The position numbers and the translations under genes are program-made. A model generated the notes under the pieces. The model was not told the origin of the DNA. It did not search any database and saw only the letters and a program-made list of their open reading frames with translations. This document shows positions 9,025 through 15,989 of a DNA stretch of 31,178 nucleotides, piece by piece. Source of the DNA: an uncultured Flavobacterium sp. (GTDB taxonomy: Bacteria; Bacteroidota; Bacteroidia; Flavobacteriales; Flavobacteriaceae); assembly GCF_937967675.1 (NCBI RefSeq), contig NZ_CALBSN010000104.1:1-31178 (forward strand), in the 5' to 3' direction. The stretch's first letter is position 1; every line of letters begins with the position of its first letter.

Positions 9025-9044
9025 TACATTAACAAATTGTTGTT

Positions 9045-9473
9045 ATGAACGTATACAAAATTTCAAAAATTTTAGTAATTATAATTGGTGTTATTGCTTC
9101 GATATTATTCGTATCTACATTGGGTATGGAAGTATCTATGGATAATAATTCCTATATTGTAGATTACTTTATATATATATCTTATTTAGCAATGGCTGTT
9201 GCTTTCTTTTCTGTGGTTTATTTTGTATTTAAAAACTTAATTACACACAAAGATCAGTTAAGAAGAGCTCTTATTTCGATGGGATTGTTTGCAGCAGTTA
9301 TATTAATTGCTTTTATATTAGCTGACAGTACTGAAGTTAAATTAAAAGATGGTGGAGTTATTTCTTCATTCGCTTCTAAATTAATTAGTACAAGTTTGAA
9401 TACATTTTACATTCTTGCTTTTATTTCGGTTGCTGTACTAGGATGGACTGGTTTTTCTAAATTTAAAAAATAA
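9045..9473 (+). CDS. Four-helix membrane protein of the ExbB/ExbD cluster
   Basis: A 142-residue protein with four predicted membrane helices (about residues 7-27, 42-64, 78-93 and 118-136) and short polar loops. I recognise no named family. It lies 20 bp after exbB and 5 bp before the first exbD, so it is almost certainly translated from the same message and is a candidate accessory subunit of the ExbB-ExbD complex. That role rests on gene position only. Confidence 0.75.
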   Translation: MNVYKISKILVIIIGVIASILFVSTLGMEVSMDNNSYIVDYFIYISYLAMAVAFFSVVYFVFKNLITHKDQLRRALISMGLFAAVILIAFILADSTEVKLKDGGVISSFASKLISTSLNTFYILAFISVAVLGWTGFSKFKK

Positions 9474-9478
9474 TCATC

Positions 9479-10090
9479 ATGGGTAAAAAAAGAGGTGCAC
9501 CGCCAGAAGTGAATGCTGGTTCTATGGCAGATATTGCATTCTTACTTTTAATTTTCTTCTTAGTTACTACCACTATTGGTGTTGACCAAGGGATTAATAG
9601 ACTTTTGCCTCGTTATGAAGAGAATCCTCCTGTACCACCAATTAATGAAAGAAATATATTAACAGTTTTAGTAAATAAAGATAATCAGTTACTTGTAGAA
9701 GAAAAATTGGTTGACATAAAAGATTTAAGACAAACTGCTATTGATTTCTTAGAGAATAATGGTAAAGGGACATGTACTTATTGTAATGGTAAAAAAGATC
9801 CAAATTCTTCAGATAGTCCTGAGGATGCTGTGATTTCATTAAATAATGACGGGCAAACTTCTTATGAAACATATATTGCAGTTCAAAATGAACTTGTAGC
9901 TGCATATAATTTTTTAAGAGATAGAGAATGTAAGAAGCGATTTGGAATGTCTTTTACGGAGATGGATTATATTTTTAATGATCCTGCTTCTAAAGCAACT
10001 GAAGGTTTAGTTGAAGATCTAGAACCAAAAGTTAAAAAGATTCAGGAGTTGTTTCCAATGAGACTTTCAGAAGCTGAACCTAAAAAATAA
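9479..10090 (+). CDS. exbD: ExbD/TolR-family protein, first copy
   Basis: A 203-residue, single-pass inner-membrane protein. The N-terminal helix contains SMADIAFLLLIFFLVT, with the proton-carrying Asp at residue 18 expected for ExbD/TolR. The periplasmic part is longer than the usual ~140-residue ExbD and contains a CTYC motif (C99, C102) in an insert rich in Asn, Asp and Gly. The pair could form a disulfide in the periplasm. It starts 5 bp after the four-helix gene and is followed by a second exbD. Confidence 0.9.
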   Translation: MGKKRGAPPEVNAGSMADIAFLLLIFFLVTTTIGVDQGINRLLPRYEENPPVPPINERNILTVLVNKDNQLLVEEKLVDIKDLRQTAIDFLENNGKGTCTYCNGKKDPNSSDSPEDAVISLNNDGQTSYETYIAVQNELVAAYNFLRDRECKKRFGMSFTEMDYIFNDPASKATEGLVEDLEPKVKKIQELFPMRLSEAEPKK

Positions 10091-10110
10091 CAATATAATA
10101 TTAAGAAAGT

Positions 10111-10584
10111 ATGTCTAAATTTAAAAAGAAAACTACAGGCGAAACTCCTGCAATTTCAACAGCGTCTTTACCTGATATTGTATTTATGCTTTTGTTCTTC
10201 TTCATGACAGCAACTACAATGAAGGATACTGATTTAAAAATTGAAAATACTTTACCAAAAGCAAATCAAACTGCTAAGTTGCACAAGAAAGAGTTTGTAA
10301 TGTATATTTACGCTGGTAAACCTAGTGAAAGATATAGAGCAACTCTTGGCGGTTCAGATCGTATTCAATTAGCTGATAAAATGGCTTCGCCTTCAGAAAT
10401 CAGAAACTTTGTAATTACTGAAAGAGCACAACGTAACTCTGAAGATGAAAAATATCTTACAGCATCCTTGAAAATTGACAGAAATGTAAAAATGGGATTA
10501 GTAAGTGCTATCAAATTAGAATTGCGTAAAATAGAGCAATTAAAAGTAAATTATACTACAGCAAAAGGAAATCCTGTTGAATAG
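10111..10584 (+). CDS. exbD: ExbD/TolR-family protein, second copy
   Basis: A 157-residue, single-pass protein. The helix contains LPDIVFMLLFFFMTATTMKD with the conserved Asp at residue 22, followed by a periplasmic domain without cysteines. It is clearly diverged from the first ExbD, so the two are probably different subunits rather than a recent duplication. It is the last gene before a strong terminator and starts 20 bp after the first copy. Confidence 0.9.
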   Translation: MSKFKKKTTGETPAISTASLPDIVFMLLFFFMTATTMKDTDLKIENTLPKANQTAKLHKKEFVMYIYAGKPSERYRATLGGSDRIQLADKMASPSEIRNFVITERAQRNSEDEKYLTASLKIDRNVKMGLVSAIKLELRKIEQLKVNYTTAKGNPVE

Positions 10585-10599
10585 GATTTATTTAAAATA

Positions 10600-10630
10600 A
10601 AAAAAGGTACGCAATTGCGTACCTTTTTTT
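10600..10630 (+). terminator. Strong terminator closing the exbB-exbD cluster
   Basis: A perfect 18-bp palindrome, GGTACGCAATTGCGTACC (10606-10623), is flanked by an A run and followed by seven T. The symmetry and A/T flanks would allow function in either direction, but only the upstream operon needs it. Confidence 0.9.
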
Positions 10631-10653
10631 ATTATTTTTATAAAAAAAATAGA

Positions 10654-11310
10654 ATGCGTTTTTTTCCTCTTCTTTTTGTACTAGTTTTTAATTTTAGTTT
10701 TTCACAAACTGAACCTCTAACTGTGGTTGATTCATTATTCAGAGAAGATCAATTTTATATTTCAGTATCATATAACGTATTACGAAAATCACCGACTAAT
10801 TTTAGTCAGTATTCTTTTTCAACAGGATTATCAGGTGGTTTTTTGAGAGATTTCCCTATATCTAAAAATAGACGTTGGGCAATTGCACCAGGAATTGGAT
10901 ACTCGTTTAATGATTTAAAGCAGAATATTGATTTTTCTTCTATTTCTGATAATACATCCTCAGAGATTGTTAAAAGTAGAATTCTATTACATTATCTAGA
11001 TTTTCCTTTAGAAATTCGTTGGAGAAATGCTACTCCAAATAGTCATAAATTTTGGAGAATTTATGGGGGAGTTATGGCAAGTTATTTAATCAATGGTAAG
11101 TTTAAATATGAAGGAGATTTAGGTCCTAGAACTGAAAATATAAATGATTTGTTGAATAAATTTCAGTACGCAACGTATTTAACTTTCGGATTTAACACTT
11201 GGAATGCTTACATTCATTATGGTTTAAATCCTTATTTTGACAAAGATAAAACCGCTGCTGAAAACAATATGACGTCGTTGAAAATTGGTTTGATGTTTTA
11301 TATTTTGTAA
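10654..11310 (+). CDS. PorT-like outer-membrane beta-barrel protein
   Basis: A secreted 218-residue protein with signal peptide MRFFPLLFVLVFNFSFSQ. The body has alternating-residue strands and aromatic girdles typical of an outer-membrane barrel (FSTGLSGGFLRDF, WAIAPGIGYSF, YATYLTFGF, SLKIGLMFYIL), ending in an aromatic/aliphatic C-terminus. It resembles the PorT/porin-family barrels of Bacteroidota. I cannot tell from sequence whether it is the true T9SS PorT/SprT or a paralogue. I chose the ATG at 10654 because the longer frame starts with TTG at 10615 inside the preceding terminator. It is separated from exbD by that terminator. Confidence 0.7.
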   Translation: MRFFPLLFVLVFNFSFSQTEPLTVVDSLFREDQFYISVSYNVLRKSPTNFSQYSFSTGLSGGFLRDFPISKNRRWAIAPGIGYSFNDLKQNIDFSSISDNTSSEIVKSRILLHYLDFPLEIRWRNATPNSHKFWRIYGGVMASYLINGKFKYEGDLGPRTENINDLLNKFQYATYLTFGFNTWNAYIHYGLNPYFDKDKTAAENNMTSLKIGLMFYIL

Positions 11311-11350
11311 TTAAATTATAGTAAAATTGGATAAATTAAGGCGCAAAACT

Positions 11351-11852
11351 ATGTATAAAACAACATTTTATTCTAATGTTAAAATGTTGTCTGATTTGCT
11401 TTTATTCTTAGCTATTTACCTCTTTTTCTTTTTTTATTTTAAAGATGCTATTGAACAAAATGTTCAAATTATTCTTATATTAACCTTCATTTTGTTGTTT
11501 CTGTTGCCAACTTGTATTGTTCATTATAATTATTATAAATTTAATAGAGGATATGTTTATTATTTCGAGCCAGATTTTATAAAGTGACAAGGGGTTAATG
11601 ATATTTTGCTTTTGAATAAAAATGACATTGAAGAAATTATTTTTTTCATGTCACCTAATCGAATTTTTAGAAGCAGATTAATAAATTTCCCTTTTGAAAA
11701 TTATTTTTATGGTAAGATAAAAAATGAGATCAGGAAAATCAATAATTATTACATGTTTATTATCTAATAAATTAGATGAGATTTTTGTTACTAATTACGG
11801 TGATGTTAAAATTAAAAAAATAAAAAGTTACATTACTTTAATAAAAGTATAG
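11351..11852 (+). pseudogene. Disrupted gene for a small two-helix membrane protein
   Basis: The frame opens at ATG 11351 (MYKTTFYSN) and encodes two membrane helices (LLLFLAIYLFFFFYF; IILILTFILLFLLP) and then a soluble part. It is cut by TGA at 11585-11587. Translation in the same frame goes on sensibly (GVNDILLLNKNDIEEIIFF, MSPNRIFRSRLINFPFENYF) to a stop at 11765. After the six-A run at 11719-11724, the other frame gives a better continuation (MRSGKSIIITCLLSNKLDEI) to TAG at 11850-11852. So one nonsense change plus one probable single-A insertion break a protein of about 166 residues. Two helices plus a beta-rich tail hint at a bacterial PH-like membrane protein, but this is weak. Alternatives: a short 79-residue protein is really made, or the sequence has errors. 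Confidence 0.7.
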
Positions 11853-11873
11853 TTTATAAAAATCATCAAGGTA

Positions 11874-12485
11874 TTATAACCAATACTGATACAAATACAC
11901 TTGTGGTCCAGCTCCAATAATTATTCCTGCAATAAGTTCAGGATAGGTATGCGCTTTCATGTATAGTCGGGAGGAAGCAACTAATCCCATACAAACAATA
12001 CAAAAGGCAACAAGATTTACAAAAGGCATTTGGTAATACATGCTCAAACCAAAAATAAAGCATGTTAAGGCGCTAATTCCAATCATGTGTAAACTGGCTT
12101 TGAATTTTAAAATGACGCTCGCTAAAACGATTACACTGCTTAAAAATCCGCCAAGAAAAAAGAAATACAACTCTGCAACTGTATCTCTTGAAACACTGAA
12201 TTTTATCAATACAAATAATAAAACAGCTTGAACTGCAATTGGCATTTTTCTTTCGCTTATGCTGGCTTCGGTAAAAGAGGAAACAACGCCTAATGATCGA
12301 AATAAAAAATACATCGATAAAGGCAATAACAAAGTCAGAATCGTTACTTGAATTAACGTTACGATAATTTGTGAGTTGTAAAAGAAAGAATTGGCAATTA
12401 AAAAGAAAAACAAAGTCCCATATAAAGAAACAAATATGGGATGAAAAATATAGGAGAAAACAGGTAATATTTTTTTTAAATCCAT
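11874..12485 (-). CDS. PAP2-like integral membrane protein
   Basis: A 203-residue protein made almost entirely of membrane helices (about six). Remnants of the phosphatidic-acid-phosphatase type 2 signature occur in the right order: ERKMPI (78-83), SLHM (131-134), and SRLYMKAHTYPE (172-183), which fits S-R-X5-H-X3-D except that the last Asp is Glu. If active, it would remove phosphate from a lipid or prenyl phosphate at the membrane. The imperfect motifs leave open that it is an inactive relative. It follows rpoN by 4 bp on the same strand, so the two are probably co-transcribed. Confidence 0.6.
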   Translation of the reverse strand: MDLKKILPVFSYIFHPIFVSLYGTLFFFLIANSFFYNSQIIVTLIQVTILTLLLPLSMYFLFRSLGVVSSFTEASISERKMPIAVQAVLLFVLIKFSVSRDTVAELYFFFLGGFLSSVIVLASVILKFKASLHMIGISALTCFIFGLSMYYQMPFVNLVAFCIVCMGLVASSRLYMKAHTYPELIAGIIIGAGPQVYLYQYWL

Positions 12486-12489
12486 CTTA

Positions 12490-13953
12490 TTAGATTTTCT
12501 TTCTTAATCGCGCCACCGGAATGTCTAATTGTTCGCGGTATTTTGCGATGGTTCTTCTGGCAATTGGATAACCTCTTTCCTTTAAAATTTCTGCTAATTG
12601 ATCGTCTGGCAATGGTTTTCTTTTATCTTCTTCCGAAATAACTTGTTGTAAGATATTTTTAATTTCTATAGTCGAAACTTCTTCCCCTTGATCGTTTGTC
12701 ATAGATTCGCTAAAGAATTCTTTGATTAGTTTTGTTCCGTATGGCGTATCAACATATTTGCTATTGGCTACACGAGAAACCGTTGAAATATCTAATCCTA
12801 CCATATCGGCAATATCTTTTAGAATCATTGGACGAAGTTTGGTTTCTTCTCCTTCTAAAAAATATTCTTTTTGATAATGCATAATGGCATTCATCGTAAC
12901 ATATAAGGTTTCCTGGCGCTGTTTAATCGCATCAATGAACCATTTTGCCGAATCTAATTTTTGTTTGATAAATTGTACCGCATCTTTTTGCGAACTCGAT
13001 TTTTCAGAAGTGTCTTTGTAGCTCTGCAACATTTCCTGATAATCTTTAGAAACGTGCAATTCTGGTGCGTTTCTTCCGTTTAAGGAAAGTTCTAATTCGC
13101 CATCGATAATTCGAATCGTAAAATCGGGAACAATATGTTCAACTGCTTTTTGATTACCATCAAAACTTCCTCCTGGTTTTGGATTTAGTTTTTCAATTTC
13201 GTCAATAGCTTTGCGTAGTTGTTGTTGTGAAACGTCAAACTTTTGCAATAATTTATCGTAATGTTTTTTGGTAAAAGCATCGAATTGTTGTTCAATTACA
13301 TTAATAGCCAAAGAAATTGAATCCGAAGGCGTTTTGTGTTTTAATTGCAGCAACAAGCATTCTTGTAAATCGCGTGCTCCAACTCCAGCTGGTTCTAATT
13401 CTTGTACCAAATGCAAAATACGTTCAACTGTAGTTTCATCGGTATAAATACCTTGAGTGAAAGCCATATCATCAACAATATCTTGAATTGTGCGTCTGAT
13501 ATAACCCATGTCGTCGATGCTTCCTACTAAAAATTCAGCAATGTCACGTTCCTCATCAGTTAAAATAAAAGTATTCAACTGATTGATTAAATCTTGATGA
13601 AAGCTCACTGGAGCCGCAAAGGGCATCGTTTTGTCTTCATCGTCATCGCTGTAATTGTTGGTTTGGTATTTATAATCTGGCGTTTCGTCATTGCTTAAAT
13701 ATTCGTCAATGTTGATGTCGCCTGTATCGATGTGATCGTTGTCGTAATCGTCGTAATCATCAGTATCACTTCCATAATCATCCAAATCGTAATTATCTTC
13801 TTTGCTACTTTCTTCCAAAGCAGGATTCTCCACTAATTCTTCTTGAAGACGTTGCTCAAAAGCTTGCGTAGGCAATTGAATTAACTTCATCAACTGAATT
13901 TGTTGAGGCGATAATTTTTGAGATAATTTGAATTGTAAACTGTGTTTTAACAT
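12490..13953 (-). CDS. rpoN: RNA polymerase sigma-54 factor
   Basis: A 487-residue sigma-54 protein with the usual three parts. The N-terminal activator-interacting region is Gln/Leu-rich (LQFKLSQKLSPQQIQLMKLIQLP). It is followed by a strongly acidic stretch around residues 50-95, the core-binding region, and a DNA-binding C-terminus. The helix-turn-helix region (DIADMVGLDISTVSRVANSKYVDTP) and the RpoN box ARRTIAKYRE (465-474), which contacts the -24 promoter element, are intact. Sigma-54 needs an AAA+ activator, none of which is in this window. The ATG is 25 bp from the left arm of the GxxExxY cassette, so that repeat lies in the rpoN leader. Confidence 0.96.
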   Translation of the reverse strand: MLKHSLQFKLSQKLSPQQIQLMKLIQLPTQAFEQRLQEELVENPALEESSKEDNYDLDDYGSDTDDYDDYDNDHIDTGDINIDEYLSNDETPDYKYQTNNYSDDDEDKTMPFAAPVSFHQDLINQLNTFILTDEERDIAEFLVGSIDDMGYIRRTIQDIVDDMAFTQGIYTDETTVERILHLVQELEPAGVGARDLQECLLLQLKHKTPSDSISLAINVIEQQFDAFTKKHYDKLLQKFDVSQQQLRKAIDEIEKLNPKPGGSFDGNQKAVEHIVPDFTIRIIDGELELSLNGRNAPELHVSKDYQEMLQSYKDTSEKSSSQKDAVQFIKQKLDSAKWFIDAIKQRQETLYVTMNAIMHYQKEYFLEGEETKLRPMILKDIADMVGLDISTVSRVANSKYVDTPYGTKLIKEFFSESMTNDQGEEVSTIEIKNILQQVISEEDKRKPLPDDQLAEILKERGYPIARRTIAKYREQLDIPVARLRKKI

Positions 13954-13977
13954 AATAAGGCACTAATTTTGGCATCA

Positions 13978-14002
13978 GCCACAAAGACGCTAAGACGCCA
14001 AG
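13978..14002. repeat. Left inverted arm of the GxxExxY cassette
   Basis: GCCACAAAGAC (13978-13988) then GCTAAGACGCCAAG. It is matched in reverse complement by 14474-14498 (21 of 25 bases). From 13980 it is three tandem octamers: CACAAAGA, CGCTAAGA, CGCCAAGT. A T8 run follows at 14003-14010. Confidence 0.85.
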
Positions 14003-14012
14003 TTTTTTTTAA

Positions 14013-14399
14013 TTATTTTGAATTAATAAATCTTTTTATACCATTTTTAATAAGTGGAACATTAAAATTAATTAAAAATCCCAATTCATTGTTAGTCAGT
14101 TTTAAGTGACTTATGATTTGAGCATTCCAAACGGGATTTATAATATCAACTGCTTTAACTTCAATTATAATTGAATTTTCTACTATGATATCCAATCTCA
14201 AATATTCTTTAAGAGTTACACCGTCATAAATAATTGGCACTTCCACCTGACGTTTCACTTCAAGACCTGCTTTAGTAATTTCATAAACTAAACAGGCTTC
14301 ATATACTTTTTCTAATAGACCTGGTCCTAATTCTTTATGAACTTTAAAAGCAGAATTTACTATAATTTTGGCAATTTGTTCAATTTTTTCATTTGGCAT
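14013..14399 (-). CDS. GxxExxY family protein (PD-(D/E)XK nuclease-like)
   Basis: A 128-residue protein with the family motif G27-L-L-E30-K-V-Y33 in HKELGPGLLEKVYE. A putative PD-(D/E)XK core follows: D70 in YLRLDIIVEN, then E80-V-K82 in IIIEVKAVD. The C-terminal signature is LGFLINFNVPLIKNGIKR. These small proteins are widespread, often in several copies per genome, and no cellular role is established to my knowledge. Nuclease activity is inferred from the fold assignment and the D...ExK residues. The gene sits alone between two inverted repeats within the asnS-rpoN gap, on the same strand as both. Its reading frame is intact. Confidence 0.88.
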   Translation of the reverse strand: MPNEKIEQIAKIIVNSAFKVHKELGPGLLEKVYEACLVYEITKAGLEVKRQVEVPIIYDGVTLKEYLRLDIIVENSIIIEVKAVDIINPVWNAQIISHLKLTNNELGFLINFNVPLIKNGIKRFINSK

Positions 14400-14473
14400 A
14401 TAAGGTGTTTTTTTAATGGCTTTAATAAATGATTTTGGCTTTTATAATATATTTTTACAAGGCATTTTTAAAT

Positions 14474-14498
14474 CTTCGTGCCTTAGTGTCTTTGTGGC
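14474..14498. repeat. Right inverted arm of the GxxExxY cassette
   Basis: Read on the minus strand it begins GCCACAAAGAC and continues ACTAAGGCACGAAG. From the minus-strand C at 14496 it is three tandem octamers, CACAAAGA, CACTAAGG and CACGAAGA (14496 down to 14473), all fitting CACNAAGR. Confidence 0.85.
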
Positions 14499-14511
14499 AA
14501 AATATTGCGGC

Positions 14512-15960
14512 TTAGAATTCTGCGTTTTGTGGTGTTCTTGGGAAAGGAATTACATCTCTAATGTTACTCATTCCCGTTACAAAAAGCACTAATCTTTCAA
14601 AACCTAATCCGAAACCAGAGTGAACAGCCGAACCGAATCTTCTAGTGTCTAAATACCACCAAAGTTCTTCTTCGTCGATTCCTAAGGCTTTCATTTTTTC
14701 TACTAATACATCGTAACGTTCTTCTCTTTGCGAACCTCCAACGATTTCTCCAATTCCTGGGAATAAGATGTCCATTGCTCTAACGGTTTCTTTACCTGGT
14801 TCAGTGTTGTCGTTCAAACGCATGTAAAACGCTTTAATTTTTGCTGGATAATCAAATAAAATTACCGGACATTTAAAGTGTTTTTCTACTAAGAAACGTT
14901 CGTGCTCACTTTGTAAATCAGCACCCCATTCGTTAATGATATATTGGAATTTTTTCTTTTTATTTGGAGTTGAATCTTTTAAAATATCAATAGCTTCTGT
15001 ATAAGAAACACGTTTGAAGTTGTTATCTAATACGAAACTTAATTTTTCCAAAAGCGTCATTTCGCTTCTATCTGCTTGAGGTTTTGACTTTTCTTCTTCT
15101 AACAATCTACTTTCTAAGAATTTCAAATCATCGCCACATTTATCAACGGTATATTTGATAACGTATTTGATGAAATCTTCTGCCAAATCCATGTTATCCG
15201 CTAAATCATTGAAAGCAACTTCTGGCTCAATCATCCAAAACTCAGCCAAGTGACGAGAAGTGTTTGAATTCTCCGCACGGAATGTTGGTCCAAAAGTATA
15301 AATTTGACCTAAAGCCATTGCAAAAGTTTCTCCTTCTAATTGTCCAGAAACGGTTAGATTCGTTTGTTTTCCGAAGAAATCTTCTTTGTAGTTGATGCTT
15401 CCGTCTTCGTTTCTTGGAGCCGAACCATCGATTGGCAAAGAAGTTACTTGAAACATTTCTCCAGCACCTTCAGCATCAGAACCTGTTATGATTGGTGTAT
15501 TCACATAGAAAAATCCTTTCTCTTGGAAATATTGGTGTACTGCAAATGCTAACGTTGAACGCACACGCATGATAGCCCCAAAAGCATTGGTTCTAACACG
15601 TAAATGAGCATTTTCGCGTAAAAATTCTAACGAGTGTTTTTTAGGTTGCATTGGGAATTTCTCCGCATCGCTATCGCCTAAAATCTCTAATTTTGTTACT
15701 TGAATTTCTACTTTTTGTCCAGCACCACGGCTTTCTGCCAAAGTTCCTGTAACGCAAATTGCAGCTCCAGTTGTAATTCTTTTTAAGGTTTCATCAGGTG
15801 TGTTTTCAAAATCTACCACACACTGAATATTATGAATAGTCGAACCATCGTTCAACGCAATAAATTGATTGTTTCTAAATGTTCTAACCCAACCTTTTGC
15901 TGTTACTTCATGTAGTGTTTTCGTACTGTTTAAAAGGTCTATAACTTTTGAGTGTTTCAT
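14512..15960 (-). CDS. asnS: Asparaginyl-tRNA synthetase
   Basis: A 482-residue class IIb synthetase charging tRNA-Asn. The N-terminal OB fold (VTAKGWVRTFRNNQFIALNDGS) binds the anticodon. Motif 2 is GPTFRAENSNTSRHLAEFWMIEPE and motif 3 is GFGLGFERLVLFVTG. An earlier in-frame ATG at 15984 exists, but it lies inside the -7 promoter element at 15982-15989. I therefore chose the ATG at 15960 (MKHSKVIDLL), which also gives the usual N-terminus. It is on the same strand as the upstream transporter and has its own promoter overlapping that gene's end. Confidence 0.95.
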   Translation of the reverse strand: MKHSKVIDLLNSTKTLHEVTAKGWVRTFRNNQFIALNDGSTIHNIQCVVDFENTPDETLKRITTGAAICVTGTLAESRGAGQKVEIQVTKLEILGDSDAEKFPMQPKKHSLEFLRENAHLRVRTNAFGAIMRVRSTLAFAVHQYFQEKGFFYVNTPIITGSDAEGAGEMFQVTSLPIDGSAPRNEDGSINYKEDFFGKQTNLTVSGQLEGETFAMALGQIYTFGPTFRAENSNTSRHLAEFWMIEPEVAFNDLADNMDLAEDFIKYVIKYTVDKCGDDLKFLESRLLEEEKSKPQADRSEMTLLEKLSFVLDNNFKRVSYTEAIDILKDSTPNKKKKFQYIINEWGADLQSEHERFLVEKHFKCPVILFDYPAKIKAFYMRLNDNTEPGKETVRAMDILFPGIGEIVGGSQREERYDVLVEKMKALGIDEEELWWYLDTRRFGSAVHSGFGLGFERLVLFVTGMSNIRDVIPFPRTPQNAEF

Positions 15961-15981
15961 TTCTTTATGTATTATATAATG

Positions 15982-15989
15982 CAAATATA
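15982..15989 (-). promoter_or_regulatory. -7 element of the asnS promoter
   Basis: On the minus strand it reads TATATTTG, a full match to TANNTTTG, followed by CA. It lies 21 bp before the chosen asnS ATG and sets that start. Confidence 0.6.

Larger units (their letters stand above)
13978..14498. mobile_element. Candidate GxxExxY cassette bounded by inverted repeats
   Basis: A 521-bp unit holds one gene (14013-14399) between two 25-bp inverted arms with 4 mismatches. The left spacer is 10 bp and the right spacer 74 bp (AT-rich, room for a promoter). The unit fills the space between the asnS stop (14512) and the rpoN start (13953). The layout resembles a minimal inserted element. There is no recognisable transposase and I see no convincing target-site duplication, so mobility is inferred only. 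Confidence 0.5.

Noticed and set aside
10615..10653. TTG start giving a 231-residue PorT-like protein
   Set aside because: It lies in the stem of the exbB-exbD terminator; the ATG at 10654 starts directly with a good signal peptide.
11588..11873. Intergenic region with no gene
   Set aside because: Translation shows it is the continuation of the disrupted gene, listed as a pseudogene.
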